From the NCBI GenBank assembly GCA_017303755.1, contig JAFLBS010000007.1, positions 1 to 64,000 on the forward strand: a DNA stretch of 64,000 bases. The letters run 5' to 3'. How positions within the stretch are numbered: position 1 is the first letter of the stretch; every line of letters starts with the position of its first letter. Position numbers and translations under genes: made by a program. The notes under the pieces are model-generated. The model saw only the letters and a program-made list of their open reading frames with translations, did not search any database and was not told the origin of the DNA. The stretch is from Flavobacteriales bacterium (GTDB taxonomy: Bacteria; Bacteroidota; Bacteroidia; Flavobacteriales; Flavobacteriaceae). This document shows positions 1-8,141 of this stretch, in pieces.

Positions 1-84
1 CTAACAAGCTTTTCGGGTTCCGCTGTGTTTTTAAATGGTATAAATGAACACCACAAAACTGCAACCGAATCAATAACTAATTGA
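1..84 (+). CDS. Possible C-terminal end of an upstream gene (partial)
   Basis: The first forward frame is open from the window edge for 27 codons and stops with TGA. The other two forward frames close at once or by base 45. The encoded tail is ordinary in composition and has no recognisable motif. It may be the last residues of a gene lying to the left, or chance. There is no homology evidence. Confidence 0.2.
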   Translation, partial: LTSFSGSAVFLNGINEHHKTATESITN

Positions 85-130
85 TGTGTAGAAGACTAGA
101 AATGAATAGTAGAATCAACTAAAAAAAATA

Positions 131-200
131 CCGTTGTTTAACGGATATCAAAATCGTTGTTCAGCCAACGATAAATAAGTAGGAATAAAATTACTTTGCA
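131..200 (+). promoter_or_regulatory. Leader of the kinase operon: two small hairpins and a -7-like box
   Basis: Two short inverted repeats lie upstream of the first gene: CCGTT/AACGG at 131-144 and CGTTG/CAACG at 156-170. A TTACTTTG at 191-198 resembles the Bacteroidetes -7 element TAnnTTTG with one mismatch. A TTG at the usual -33 spacing is not obvious. The region may be the promoter of the 242-2999 operon. This is inference from motif resemblance only. Confidence 0.25.
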
Positions 201-241
201 ATGAATAAAAAACTATTTTTAATAACTAAAAACAAAAAACT

Positions 242-937
242 ATGAATCCAATTTCAATTAGAATGTACAAACTGACCATTGCTGCTTTATGCGTTATTTT
301 AGCTCTTACTATTTTTTATTATAATTCGAAAGAACCAGTTGGAATACCAACACCCAAAGAAGATCCCATTTGTGAAGATTTCAGTTTAGAAACACCAAGC
401 ACCTTAGAAACAGGTGTAATTACTCAAATGGTGCAAAAGTACAGAACAACACAGCTGGTTTCTATTAATGCTGATCTGGTTACAACCGCCGATCCTTATG
501 GGGATGCTCATTCGGTTTGGTTTGACCTTAAAACGTTAAAGAAATTCATTTTTCATATCGAGCACAATGTAAGAGTCAATGATCCAGGCAATACCGATAA
601 GTTAGGAATGAGATTGTATTATGCAGCTTATCCTGATCATACATTTATGAACCGTAAATTGGACTTACAAGATGTAGATGACGACTATGAATACCGACAC
701 ACTGTAGTTATGATTCCAACTATTTTCAACTCACCCGTAGGCAATGTTGACTTTAACCCATTGGACATTTCAACCTATAAAGGGTACATCAGCCAACCAA
801 AACTTATTAACGAAGACATACGTCCTTATCAGGCATTAAATTATGAACCAATGGCATTATCAAACACTGAACGTGTAATATCTAGAAATCACGGTTCGTT
901 GATTCCGCCCGCACCACCAATTGTAGAAGCATTTTAA
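242..937 (+). CDS. Membrane-anchored protein of unknown function
   Basis: The 231-residue protein has an N-terminal hydrophobic segment (about residues 9-26) that would act as an anchor or uncleaved signal, followed by a soluble domain facing the periplasm. No catalytic motif is seen. The C-terminus is proline-rich (PPAPPIVEAF). It is the first gene of a four-gene forward run ending with a histidine kinase and response regulator. The next gene starts 9 bases after its stop, so co-transcription is likely. A link to the two-component pair is inferred from position only; the family is not recognised. Confidence 0.7.
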   Translation: MNPISIRMYKLTIAALCVILALTIFYYNSKEPVGIPTPKEDPICEDFSLETPSTLETGVITQMVQKYRTTQLVSINADLVTTADPYGDAHSVWFDLKTLKKFIFHIEHNVRVNDPGNTDKLGMRLYYAAYPDHTFMNRKLDLQDVDDDYEYRHTVVMIPTIFNSPVGNVDFNPLDISTYKGYISQPKLINEDIRPYQALNYEPMALSNTERVISRNHGSLIPPAPPIVEAF

Positions 938-946
938 TTCCAATAG

Positions 947-1591
947 ATGTTAGTTTACCAGCCCACTCTCAGTAAAGTATTATTGATTATACAAACAGTA
1001 GTTGTACCGCTTGTAGCGCTCTTTTATTATCCAAAAGTTAAAAATACGTATTGGAAGTGGCTGGTGTTTTATTTAATTTTTATTGCTGTGCAGGAATTGT
1101 ATTTTACCTACAACAATTCAATACTTACACTACCCAAAACCCACTATTTTGCTTACATCGGTATTCCTATTCAGTTTCTATTTCTGTTTTGGTTGTATGC
1201 TATTAAATCGTTAAACAATAAGGCCGTTTTTTGGGTTTTTTCTGTACTGTTAATAGTTACAGTTTTGCCTATTGAATGGTACAGCGAATTAAAAACGGTG
1301 AACTCAATTACAATTACACTTGGTTCCCTCTTACTGATGATACTTGTTTTTTTAGAATTTCAGAAACAGATAATGAACGACGATATTTTAGAATTTAAAC
1401 ATAAAAGAATGTTTTACATCAATCTGGGTGTACTGTTGTTTTATGTGGGATGCGTTCCATTTATGGGATTGTACAATTTCATCAAAAAAGAACATTCAAT
1501 TTGGAATTCTTACTATCTTTATTTTGTAGTTTCTAATTGTTTATTGTATGTTTCTTATATACTATCATTTGTATGCGGAAAGAAGAATTAA
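947..1591 (+). CDS. Integral membrane protein of unknown function, six or seven helices
   Basis: The 214-residue protein is almost entirely hydrophobic, with about six or seven predicted membrane helices and short polar loops. No motif identifies a transporter or enzyme. Its 3' end overlaps the start of the histidine kinase gene (ATG at 1573) by 19 bases, which suggests translational coupling. It could be a membrane sensory partner of the kinase, which itself carries only one helix. That role is inference from overlap and topology. Confidence 0.7.
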   Translation: MLVYQPTLSKVLLIIQTVVVPLVALFYYPKVKNTYWKWLVFYLIFIAVQELYFTYNNSILTLPKTHYFAYIGIPIQFLFLFWLYAIKSLNNKAVFWVFSVLLIVTVLPIEWYSELKTVNSITITLGSLLLMILVFLEFQKQIMNDDILEFKHKRMFYINLGVLLFYVGCVPFMGLYNFIKKEHSIWNSYYLYFVVSNCLLYVSYILSFVCGKKN

Positions 1592-2346
1592 TAGGTACGA
1601 TTATTTTATTTAATGTATTTTTCATTGCCTTCGTCAGTGCAATAATCATCTACATGCGAAATTATCAAATCAAAAAAAAACAACACAATGCCATGTTGCA
1701 AATCCAACACGAAGAACACCAAAAAGAGCTACTTTCCACCCAAATCGAGATTCAACGACAAACCATGCAGCATATTGGTAGAGAGATACACGATAATGTA
1801 GGGCAGAAGCTCACTTTAGCCAGTTTGTATACCCAACAATTGGCCTTCGAAAACAAAGCGCCGCAAATCAATGAGGCAATCGACAACATTAGCTCCATCA
1901 TCAACCAATCGCTTTCAGAATTGCGCGAGTTGTCTAAGTCGCTAACCGATGATACTATTGAAGCAAATTCGATTCATCAACTAATTTCATTAGAAGTAAA
2001 AAAGCTAAAAGAACTGCAATTGTGCAGCGTTTCATTCGAGAACAACAAACCAGAGTTAGAACTGCCGTACCATCAAAAATCAATCGTGTTTCGCATCTTG
2101 CAAGAATTCATTCAAAACAGTATCAAACATGCTCATTGCGATGCCATAACAATCGAATTAATGACCAATTCAAACAGTGTACAATTAGTAATAAAAGACA
2201 ACGGAAAAGGATTTGATACGCAGATGAACAGTACCGGAATTGGATTAGTCAATATGAAAAAAAGAGCCGAACTAATTGGAGGTACTTTTCATTTGATGAG
2301 TGAACACAACACCGGAACCCAATTAACCGTTTCGTTACCGTTATAA
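1573..2346 (+). CDS. Sensor histidine kinase, HisKA_3/HATPase type
   Basis: This 258-residue kinase should autophosphorylate on histidine and pass the phosphate to the adjacent response regulator. One N-terminal helix (about 7-27) is followed by a coiled-coil linker. The HisKA_3 dimerisation box has the acceptor His73 in REIHDNVGQ. The ATPase domain shows the N box (QEFIQNSIKHAH), G1 (DNGKGFD) and G2 (GIGLVNMKKRAELIGG). I chose ATG 1573 because the 12 extra upstream codons from 1537 overlap the previous gene deeply and add only hydrophobic residues. There is no periplasmic sensor domain, so the signal may come from the upstream membrane proteins. Confidence 0.93.
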   Translation: MRKEELIGTIILFNVFFIAFVSAIIIYMRNYQIKKKQHNAMLQIQHEEHQKELLSTQIEIQRQTMQHIGREIHDNVGQKLTLASLYTQQLAFENKAPQINEAIDNISSIINQSLSELRELSKSLTDDTIEANSIHQLISLEVKKLKELQLCSVSFENNKPELELPYHQKSIVFRILQEFIQNSIKHAHCDAITIELMTNSNSVQLVIKDNGKGFDTQMNSTGIGLVNMKKRAELIGGTFHLMSEHNTGTQLTVSLPL

Positions 2347-2348
2347 AT

Positions 2349-2999
2349 ATGAAAAAGTCAATAGTCATAGTCGATGATCACGTGTTAATTGCACAAGCTT
2401 TAAAAGGTATAATTACCAACTTTGAGCAGTTTGAAGTGTGGTACGAATGTGATAATGGTAAAGTGCTTCAACAACAATTAGCATCAAAAAGCACACTTCC
2501 TGATATAGTACTTTTAGACATTAGTATGCCAGTAATGGATGGATTTGAAACGGCAAAATGGCTTAAAGAAAACCATCCCGAAATACTGATCATGACGTTA
2601 AGCATGCAAGACGACGAGCAAAGCGTCATCAAGATGATTAAAAATGGTTCACACGGTTATCTATTAAAAAACACGCATCCAGCCGAATTAGAAAAAGCCT
2701 TAACCCGATTAGTAGAAGATGGTTATTATTATCCTGATTGGGCTTCGCGTATGGTTTTTAATAGTTTGAATCAGGATAAAAAGCAGGAGAATGCTATCAA
2801 ACTTAGCGATAGAGAAAAAGAATTCCTGTATTATTCGGTTACCGAAATGAGCTACAAAGAAATAGGAGAGAAGATGTTCTGTAGTCCGCGAACCGTTGAA
2901 AGCTACCGCGATAGTCTATTTGAAAAACTAGAACTCAAAACTCGAGTTGGCTTGGCTGTTTACGCCTTAAAAAATGGCTTTGACCAATGGGAGAAGTAG
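2349..2999 (+). CDS. NarL/FixJ-family response regulator
   Basis: The 216-residue transcription factor has an N-terminal receiver domain with acidic residues DD at 9-10, phospho-acceptor Asp57 (IVLLDISMP) and the conserved Lys in LLKNTHP. The C-terminal LuxR-type helix-turn-helix covers about residues 148-210 (LSDREKEFL, then SYKEIGEKMFCSPRTVESYRDSLFEKL). It starts two bases after the kinase stop, so the two form a standard pair. Targets are unknown; the gene lies next to lipid-hydrolase and Ter loci, but no binding-site evidence links them. Confidence 0.95.
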   Translation: MKKSIVIVDDHVLIAQALKGIITNFEQFEVWYECDNGKVLQQQLASKSTLPDIVLLDISMPVMDGFETAKWLKENHPEILIMTLSMQDDEQSVIKMIKNGSHGYLLKNTHPAELEKALTRLVEDGYYYPDWASRMVFNSLNQDKKQENAIKLSDREKEFLYYSVTEMSYKEIGEKMFCSPRTVESYRDSLFEKLELKTRVGLAVYALKNGFDQWEK

Positions 3000-3207
3000 G
3001 TCTTAGAATCCAGTAGCAGAAGGCAGAAGTCGTAGTCACAGTCACAGTTTTCAGAACAAAGAAGATAGAAAATAGAGCATAGAACCATAAAGGAAAAACT
3101 TAGTGGCCTTTGTGACTTCTTCGCGCCTTTGTGGTAAAATAAAAAAACTCCCCACAAAGTGAAGAGTTCTATTTTTTATACTGAGTTTGCAACCTGCGTT
3201 TTGACCA
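3000..3207. repeat. Intergenic spacer with a flavobacterial CTTTGTGG-type repeat
   Basis: Two convergent genes are separated by about 208 bases. The spacer holds short purine-rich stretches and the words CTTAGTGGCCTTTGTG and CGCGCCTTTGTGGTAAAA (3098-3138). These resemble an interspersed low-complexity repeat that I recall from flavobacterial genomes. A weak hairpin (AACTC/GAGTT, about 3148-3170) followed by a T-run could end transcription. No gene is supported here. Confidence 0.35.
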
Positions 3208-4371
3208 CTATCTCATTACCTTCCCAAACAAATTCTCAAAATTATACGACACATTCAAAAAGCCTAAGAAATTAGAGTTTTCAATATCGTATTTTATGAT
3301 AACAGGAAACCACAAATCTTCCGCGATGCGCACTCTGATTTCGGCATTGCCAAAAAACTGATGTTGTTTTTCGTCTTCCATACGGTTTTTAAATACCGCT
3401 TTGTATTCCATAGCAGCTTTGAGTTCAAAGAAACTCACGTTTTGTTTTCCTCTGGCCAATTTAAAATTCACACCAGCTGTTGAGGTTAAGTCCAAGCGTT
3501 GCATTGGAGTAACAGCCACTGTATCGGCGTATTTCAGTAATGCTCTGATGTCAATTTCATTACTCGCCGCTTTATTGCCTTTTAAAAACACAGTTCCAAA
3601 AGAAGCCTGATTGAATCGTCCTTCTGCATCGGCCGTTCCATCTGCAGCCACTGTCCACAAAGGTTTGGCATCAATAGCATTGTATTCGTTGCTTTTGAGT
3701 TGTTTAAAAGCCGTTACAAAGTCTTTGACCTCTTTCGCTTCAAATGCACTATTGGCTTGTACTTTTTCCTTAAAACGATTACTAATGGCACTGTAGTAGT
3801 TATTGGTTGCTGTATCTTCATACGAAATACCATTAATGATGTCTTCAGTGGCTTTTTCGATTAAATCCATTTCTTGTTGTCGGTTTACTGAAGTCAGGTT
3901 GGTCAACAATTCCGATTGTATTTCTTCAATTACAGTCATGAAATTGGTGTAATTTTCACCATACAAAGTACTGGTTAAGACCGCCAATTGCTTGTCTCGC
4001 TCATTGATAATGGCATAACTAAAACCACCCGAAAAACCAGTGTAACTTAGATTGTCATCAAGGTTGACTTTAAAATTGAACTGAAAGTTTCTGGAAAAAC
4101 GCTCTTTTACAAAGTTTACGTCTTGCATCAACTCGGGATTGGCTTTGGCTTTTAAAGCAAATAACGTACTGTTGAATTCAATTGATTTTTCATCGCCAGT
4201 TAAATTAGTGGTAGCCAATTGGTAAAAACTAGCTAAAATGTCTTTATAGTTACCCGATTTGGAGTTTTCGTTTTTTTGAAACTCATGCAGGACTTGATCT
4301 TTGGTTAAAGTAGCTTGTGCTAAAGAATTCAAACTTAAAGTCAACAATAGAAGAAGGGCTATTTTTTTCAT
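3208..4371 (-). CDS. Exported protein of unknown function with a beta-rich C-terminus
   Basis: The 387-residue product begins with a clear signal peptide (residues 1-19, cleavage near SLAQA). Residues 20-230 look mostly helical. The C-terminal third alternates polar and hydrophobic residues and ends with aromatic strands (FLGFLNVSYNFENLF), compatible with a small outer-membrane barrel or beta sandwich. It is the last gene of the minus-strand run headed by the patatin-like gene and lies 9 bases after a small beta protein gene. No family is recognised. Confidence 0.7.
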   Translation of the reverse strand: MKKIALLLLLTLSLNSLAQATLTKDQVLHEFQKNENSKSGNYKDILASFYQLATTNLTGDEKSIEFNSTLFALKAKANPELMQDVNFVKERFSRNFQFNFKVNLDDNLSYTGFSGGFSYAIINERDKQLAVLTSTLYGENYTNFMTVIEEIQSELLTNLTSVNRQQEMDLIEKATEDIINGISYEDTATNNYYSAISNRFKEKVQANSAFEAKEVKDFVTAFKQLKSNEYNAIDAKPLWTVAADGTADAEGRFNQASFGTVFLKGNKAASNEIDIRALLKYADTVAVTPMQRLDLTSTAGVNFKLARGKQNVSFFELKAAMEYKAVFKNRMEDEKQHQFFGNAEIRVRIAEDLWFPVIIKYDIENSNFLGFLNVSYNFENLFGKVMR

Positions 4372-4380
4372 AAGGATGGA

Positions 4381-4671
4381 TTAAATTTTTACATAATTCA
4401 AAACGGAATACAATTCACCCGTTTTGGTTTTAGAAAAATGAATGTCATTTCCCGCCGAATCAGTTCCACTAACAGTTACTATCGTTTTACCATCGGGTGG
4501 ATTGGAACCCGAAATGATGATGTAGTATTCACCATTGGCTAATTGAAAGCTTTCAGTAAATGAAGCATCTCTCGAAAAACGAATATCATCAAAATTAGCA
4601 ATATTATCGATAAATACTCTAATGGGTAGCGGAGCCACGCCACCATACACTTTTACATCAATTGTTATCAT
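4381..4671 (-). CDS. Small beta-rich protein of unknown function
   Basis: The protein has 96 residues and no signal peptide. It shows alternating strand-like segments (ITIDVKVYGG, YYIIISGSNPP, TIVTVSGTD) that suggest a compact beta sandwich. It is sandwiched between a membrane protein and an exported protein in the patatin operon, with gaps of 27 and 9 bases. Length, codon use and tight packing support a real gene; function is unknown. Confidence 0.6.
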   Translation of the reverse strand: MITIDVKVYGGVAPLPIRVFIDNIANFDDIRFSRDASFTESFQLANGEYYIIISGSNPPDGKTIVTVSGTDSAGNDIHFSKTKTGELYSVLNYVKI

Positions 4672-4698
4672 GGTACTATTATTAAATATAAATTACAA

Positions 4699-5280
4699 CT
4701 ACAGAGACTGAGACTGCGACTTTCTTCTCGCTATCAAATACACAATCAAATACAAAACAGCAAACGCCAACGCTGCCGAATACTTCAACCAGTAATTAAA
4801 ATGATAGTACGAATTGAAATAGTCTTTTCCTGAGCTAAAGGTACAAAATGTAGTATGAATTTCACTAAATCGAGGTACCGAACACATCGATAAAAGGAGT
4901 CTTGTATTTTCGTAGATATCGGTAAATAAGGTGGTGAAAATCAGTAAGTAAAATATACTATTCAGCCATTTAGGTTGCTTTTGAAGTTGGTTCACCAAAA
5001 AAACAAAAAATAAAAACCAACCTGTATAGCCAAACATAAAAACAAAGTCAACCTCATAGAACACTCTCAATTGAGCATGTTCTTTGCCCAAGCTAGTAAC
5101 GTAGCCAATAAACTGTTGTAAGTTTTCAAAATACTGTGGGTTTTGTTCGCAATTGAATTCGTTAATAACGTTCAACTTTGCGCTCATAAGGAAGAGTGAA
5201 ATAACACAAGTACAAAAGAAATAAAAATGACCTGCTTTTACCCAAAACGGAACCGATTTACTGTAGAATTTAATGTTCAT
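4699..5280 (-). CDS. Four-helix membrane protein of unknown function
   Basis: The 193-residue protein has about four membrane helices (near 15-35, 78-98, 108-128 and 165-185) and a short polar C-terminus (RRKSQSQSL). The loop between helices 1 and 2 is about 40 residues long. It lies 10 bases downstream of the patatin-like lipase gene, so the two are probably co-expressed and both membrane-located. No conserved family is recognised. Confidence 0.65.
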   Translation of the reverse strand: MNIKFYSKSVPFWVKAGHFYFFCTCVISLFLMSAKLNVINEFNCEQNPQYFENLQQFIGYVTSLGKEHAQLRVFYEVDFVFMFGYTGWFLFFVFLVNQLQKQPKWLNSIFYLLIFTTLFTDIYENTRLLLSMCSVPRFSEIHTTFCTFSSGKDYFNSYYHFNYWLKYSAALAFAVLYLIVYLIARRKSQSQSL

Positions 5281-5290
5281 AGTATTAGTT

Positions 5291-6799
5291 TTATTCGTTA
5301 TTGTTTACTACCATTTCCGCACGAGCCAGTTGGTATTTTTTCCAGTCAAAATTCTCCAGATGAGTGAGTGCAGCTTCTACGCCGTGAATAATAAGTTTTC
5401 TCTTTTCGGTATCTCCAAGTGAAAAATTAAGCCATGATATATCAGATTTATACACCTCAATATTCGATACGCAATACGTTTGATAAAAAGTATGCTTGCG
5501 TAAAAAGGCTTTGTCATAGTTAAAGCGAACGGTATTGAAAATGGCATATAAATACGAGAATAAACTAGTAAATGACGTGTTTTTTATAGCCTTTTGATCT
5601 TGAAGTCGGGCGCCAACTACAGGAACACGAGCAAAGACAACATTTGGGTCGTGAAATATATTAATCGGAAAATTGGATAGTGTGCCACCATCAGTAAACC
5701 ATGCTTCACTAGGAATTTCGTTTTCATTTCCATTGCCATAATTCATCTTATCTTTCCAAGCTTTTATGATGTTTGGATGCGATGTTTTGATGGGTTTAAT
5801 GTACGGTTTGAAAAATAGAGGTATCGACATAGAGGCACGAGCAAACTCAGATGGATCGGGTTGATCGAGTCCTTCACCAGTCCAAAACAAATCGGCATCT
5901 CTCGGAAATTCAACTTTATTTTGAGAAACAGTCTCAGAGGCAATTACGGTATAACCAATTTTATATTCGTTTGTTGGTCGGAACAAACGTTTGTTTTGAT
6001 CTTTTGCTTTTTCTTGAATATCAGCTATGACTTTACTCTCTTTTTGCTCATGACTTACCCTAAACTCTTCAATTGTATGTTCTTGCATTAAACTTTCCTC
6101 TTTGAAAAAATGGGTCAAATCATCCGATTTATTAATGTTTTCTGGTGGGATGTTGATGCGCATGAATTTGAGAAACTCAGCTCCTTTATTAAGACCAAAT
6201 TTGTTTTTCTTAATCGAAGCATAATAGCGTAGCGTTAGAAAAATTAACAGTAGAAATATACTCACCACAGCTAAATATATTGTAGCAGTCGCATTCGATA
6301 TCATGGCTAAAATTGGAATAACTGTAAGTAGTAATAACAACAAAGAAATAAAGATTATGCCTATAGCATCCATGCGCCCAGTTTTGTTCAGAATGTTGCG
6401 GATAATGAACTTGGTGATTATATTTCCGTCGATGAATTGCTTTAAGTCTTGTGATTTGATGACTTCAAAAAGACGAGGTGTTTTAGCTTTTTCTGGTGAA
6501 TCCAAATGATGTAATAAAATGGTATTAATAGCTCCAGCACTAGTTCCGGCGAGTTTTAAAAACCGTATTTTGCAATATTCCAAAACAAAGGTAAAACCCA
6601 CAAGGGCAATGCCCAAAGTACCGCCACCTTCCTGCACCAAATTGATGTAATAATTTCCGTGCTTGTCTTGTAAATCAGAATACTGTTTATTCTGACTTTC
6701 CAGTTGTTTCAACCGTTTAATCAAGTTGGGTCCATCAGGATGCGCTTGTATAAAATCGATGATGTTTTTAAAATCGTCTGGGTTTGTGCTCATAATCAA
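5291..6799 (-). CDS. Patatin-like phospholipase with inserted transmembrane pair
   Basis: This 502-residue protein is predicted to hydrolyse acyl-lipid esters with a Ser-Asp dyad. The oxyanion motif GGG is at 58-60 (QEGGGTLG), the nucleophile Ser87 lies in GTSAG (85-89), and the catalytic Asp370 is in TDGG. Between nucleophile and Asp, two hydrophobic helices (about 145-168 and 171-191) would place the enzyme in the inner membrane; soluble patatins lack these. A second start at 6793 is equally plausible because the protein begins MIM. It heads the 3208-6799 operon. Confidence 0.85.
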   Translation of the reverse strand: MIMSTNPDDFKNIIDFIQAHPDGPNLIKRLKQLESQNKQYSDLQDKHGNYYINLVQEGGGTLGIALVGFTFVLEYCKIRFLKLAGTSAGAINTILLHHLDSPEKAKTPRLFEVIKSQDLKQFIDGNIITKFIIRNILNKTGRMDAIGIIFISLLLLLLTVIPILAMISNATATIYLAVVSIFLLLIFLTLRYYASIKKNKFGLNKGAEFLKFMRINIPPENINKSDDLTHFFKEESLMQEHTIEEFRVSHEQKESKVIADIQEKAKDQNKRLFRPTNEYKIGYTVIASETVSQNKVEFPRDADLFWTGEGLDQPDPSEFARASMSIPLFFKPYIKPIKTSHPNIIKAWKDKMNYGNGNENEIPSEAWFTDGGTLSNFPINIFHDPNVVFARVPVVGARLQDQKAIKNTSFTSLFSYLYAIFNTVRFNYDKAFLRKHTFYQTYCVSNIEVYKSDISWLNFSLGDTEKRKLIIHGVEAALTHLENFDWKKYQLARAEMVVNNNE

Positions 6800-6859
6800 T
6801 AGCGGTATAAAGTTAATTTTGAGATACTTACAAAAGTAAAATTGTATTCAATAACGAAC

Positions 6860-6880
6860 AAGGGTGAAAACACCCTTTTT
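6860..6880 (+). other. Stem-loop with T-run upstream of the patatin gene
   Basis: AAGGGTG (6860-6866) pairs perfectly with CACCCTT (6871-6877) across an AAAA loop and is followed by more T on the plus strand. It looks like an intrinsic terminator for plus-strand transcripts, although no plus-strand gene ends nearby. On the minus strand it would sit in the leader of the patatin operon. Confidence 0.4.
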
Positions 6881-6940
6881 TGCATTAATAAAAATAAAAG
6901 TATCAATTGAGTTGTGAATCACTATTAATGGGTATTTTAT

Positions 6941-6974
6941 TAATAAAAAAAAATCAGCCGTTAGACTGATTTTC
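6941..6974 (-). terminator. Rho-independent terminator of terC
   Basis: Read on the minus strand, GAAAATCAG and CTGATTTT form an eight-base-pair stem (arms 6950-6957 and 6966-6973) followed by a long T-run. It lies 28 bases past the terC stop codon and separates terC from the patatin operon. Confidence 0.75.
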
Positions 6975-7001
6975 TTTATAATGAAGTTTTTATTTTAAGT
7001 A

Positions 7002-8018
7002 TTAATCTTTGTCATCTTCTTCGTTTTCCTCTTTAGTAGGAAACATAATAGATAGAATCACCGAAATCAATAATACACCACCAATTACCATCAATGAAAT
7101 TACCGATTCAATATGATAGAACGGTGCAATGATCATTTTTACTCCAATGAATGATAAAATCACTGCCAAACCATATGGTAATTTGTTGAACAAATGGATG
7201 AAGTTATCCAATAAGAAAAACAAAGCACGTAATCCTAAGATAGCGAAAATGTTGGAAGTATATAAGATGAAAGGATCATTTGATATCGCAAAAATCGCAG
7301 GAATAGAATCGACTGCAAACAGTAAATCGGTAAACTCAATTACAGCAACTACAACCAATAAAGGTGTTGCTAATTTTTTCCCGTTTTCAATGGTGAAGAA
7401 TTTGTCACCATCGTATTTATCGCTTACACTAAAGAACTTTCGAATCAATCGAGCACCACGAGTATCATTGTAATCTTCATCATCATCATCATCACCCGAC
7501 GACCATGACTTGATTCCGGCATACACCAAAAACAATCCAAACAACGTCATAATGATGTTGATATCGTATTTAAAACCTTCCATTCCCATCGTGGCCAGTA
7601 TCTTGTTCAAATAGGTCAATTCGATTAAGAAAGCACCCGAAAAGATGAATAATGCTCTTAATACCAACGCACCGACAATTCCCCAAAACAACACTTTGTG
7701 TTTGTTTGAGTTGGCTACATCAAAGAACTTGAATACGAGTATGAATACAAATAAGTTATCGACCGATAGTGCTTTTTCAATCCAATACGCCGATTGGAAT
7801 TCGTAGAATTTAGTCGCGCCAGCATAATGGTATACTAAACCACTAAAAAGCATGGCCAAAGATATCCAAACGATTGACCAAGTAATGGCTTCTTTATTGC
7901 TTACTTCGTGGCTTTTTTTGTTGAAGATTCCTAAGTCGAGCAGCAACATAACTACCACTGCTATAGCAAAAATGGCAATAAGGCCAGGATGTTCAGAAAA
8001 AATGGGATGATTGTTCAT
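7002..8018 (-). CDS. terC: TerC/Alx-family integral membrane protein
   Basis: The 338-residue polytopic protein has about nine helices. The family signature EFTDLLFAVDSIPAIFAIS, with its conserved acidic residues in the membrane, is near residues 228-246. A second acidic segment, ALSVDNLFVFILV, is near 84-96. A cytoplasmic acidic run (GDDDDDEDYND, about 175-185) precedes helix 6. TerC/Alx proteins are linked to metal (manganese) export and form the membrane hub of Ter systems. It is the most downstream gene of the Ter locus but has its own leader with a heptamer repeat, so it may be transcribed separately. Confidence 0.92.
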   Translation of the reverse strand: MNNHPIFSEHPGLIAIFAIAVVVMLLLDLGIFNKKSHEVSNKEAITWSIVWISLAMLFSGLVYHYAGATKFYEFQSAYWIEKALSVDNLFVFILVFKFFDVANSNKHKVLFWGIVGALVLRALFIFSGAFLIELTYLNKILATMGMEGFKYDINIIMTLFGLFLVYAGIKSWSSGDDDDDEDYNDTRGARLIRKFFSVSDKYDGDKFFTIENGKKLATPLLVVVAVIEFTDLLFAVDSIPAIFAISNDPFILYTSNIFAILGLRALFFLLDNFIHLFNKLPYGLAVILSFIGVKMIIAPFYHIESVISLMVIGGVLLISVILSIMFPTKEENEEDDKD

Positions 8019-8055
8019 ATAATTGTTTATTGGTTACTAAATTTAATTGTTTGTA

Positions 8056-8093
8056 GTTTATTGTTTATTGTTTATTGTTTATTGTTTATTGTT
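8056..8093. repeat. Heptanucleotide tandem repeat (GTTTATT) x5 upstream of terC
   Basis: Five perfect tandem copies of the 7-mer GTTTATT run from 8056 to 8090 and continue partially. Degenerate ATTGCT/ATTGAC hexamers follow to about 8150. The array ends 38 bases from the terC start codon, in the position of its promoter or leader. Such arrays can change length by slippage. Confidence 0.85.
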
Positions 8094-8141
8094 GAATTGT
8101 TATTGACATTGTCATTGAAATTGCTATTGCTATTGATTTTA

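Noticed and set aside
3098-3138. A CRISPR-like or regulatory tandem repeat
   Set aside because: The two copies are degenerate and resemble a common flavobacterial interspersed word; no array structure.
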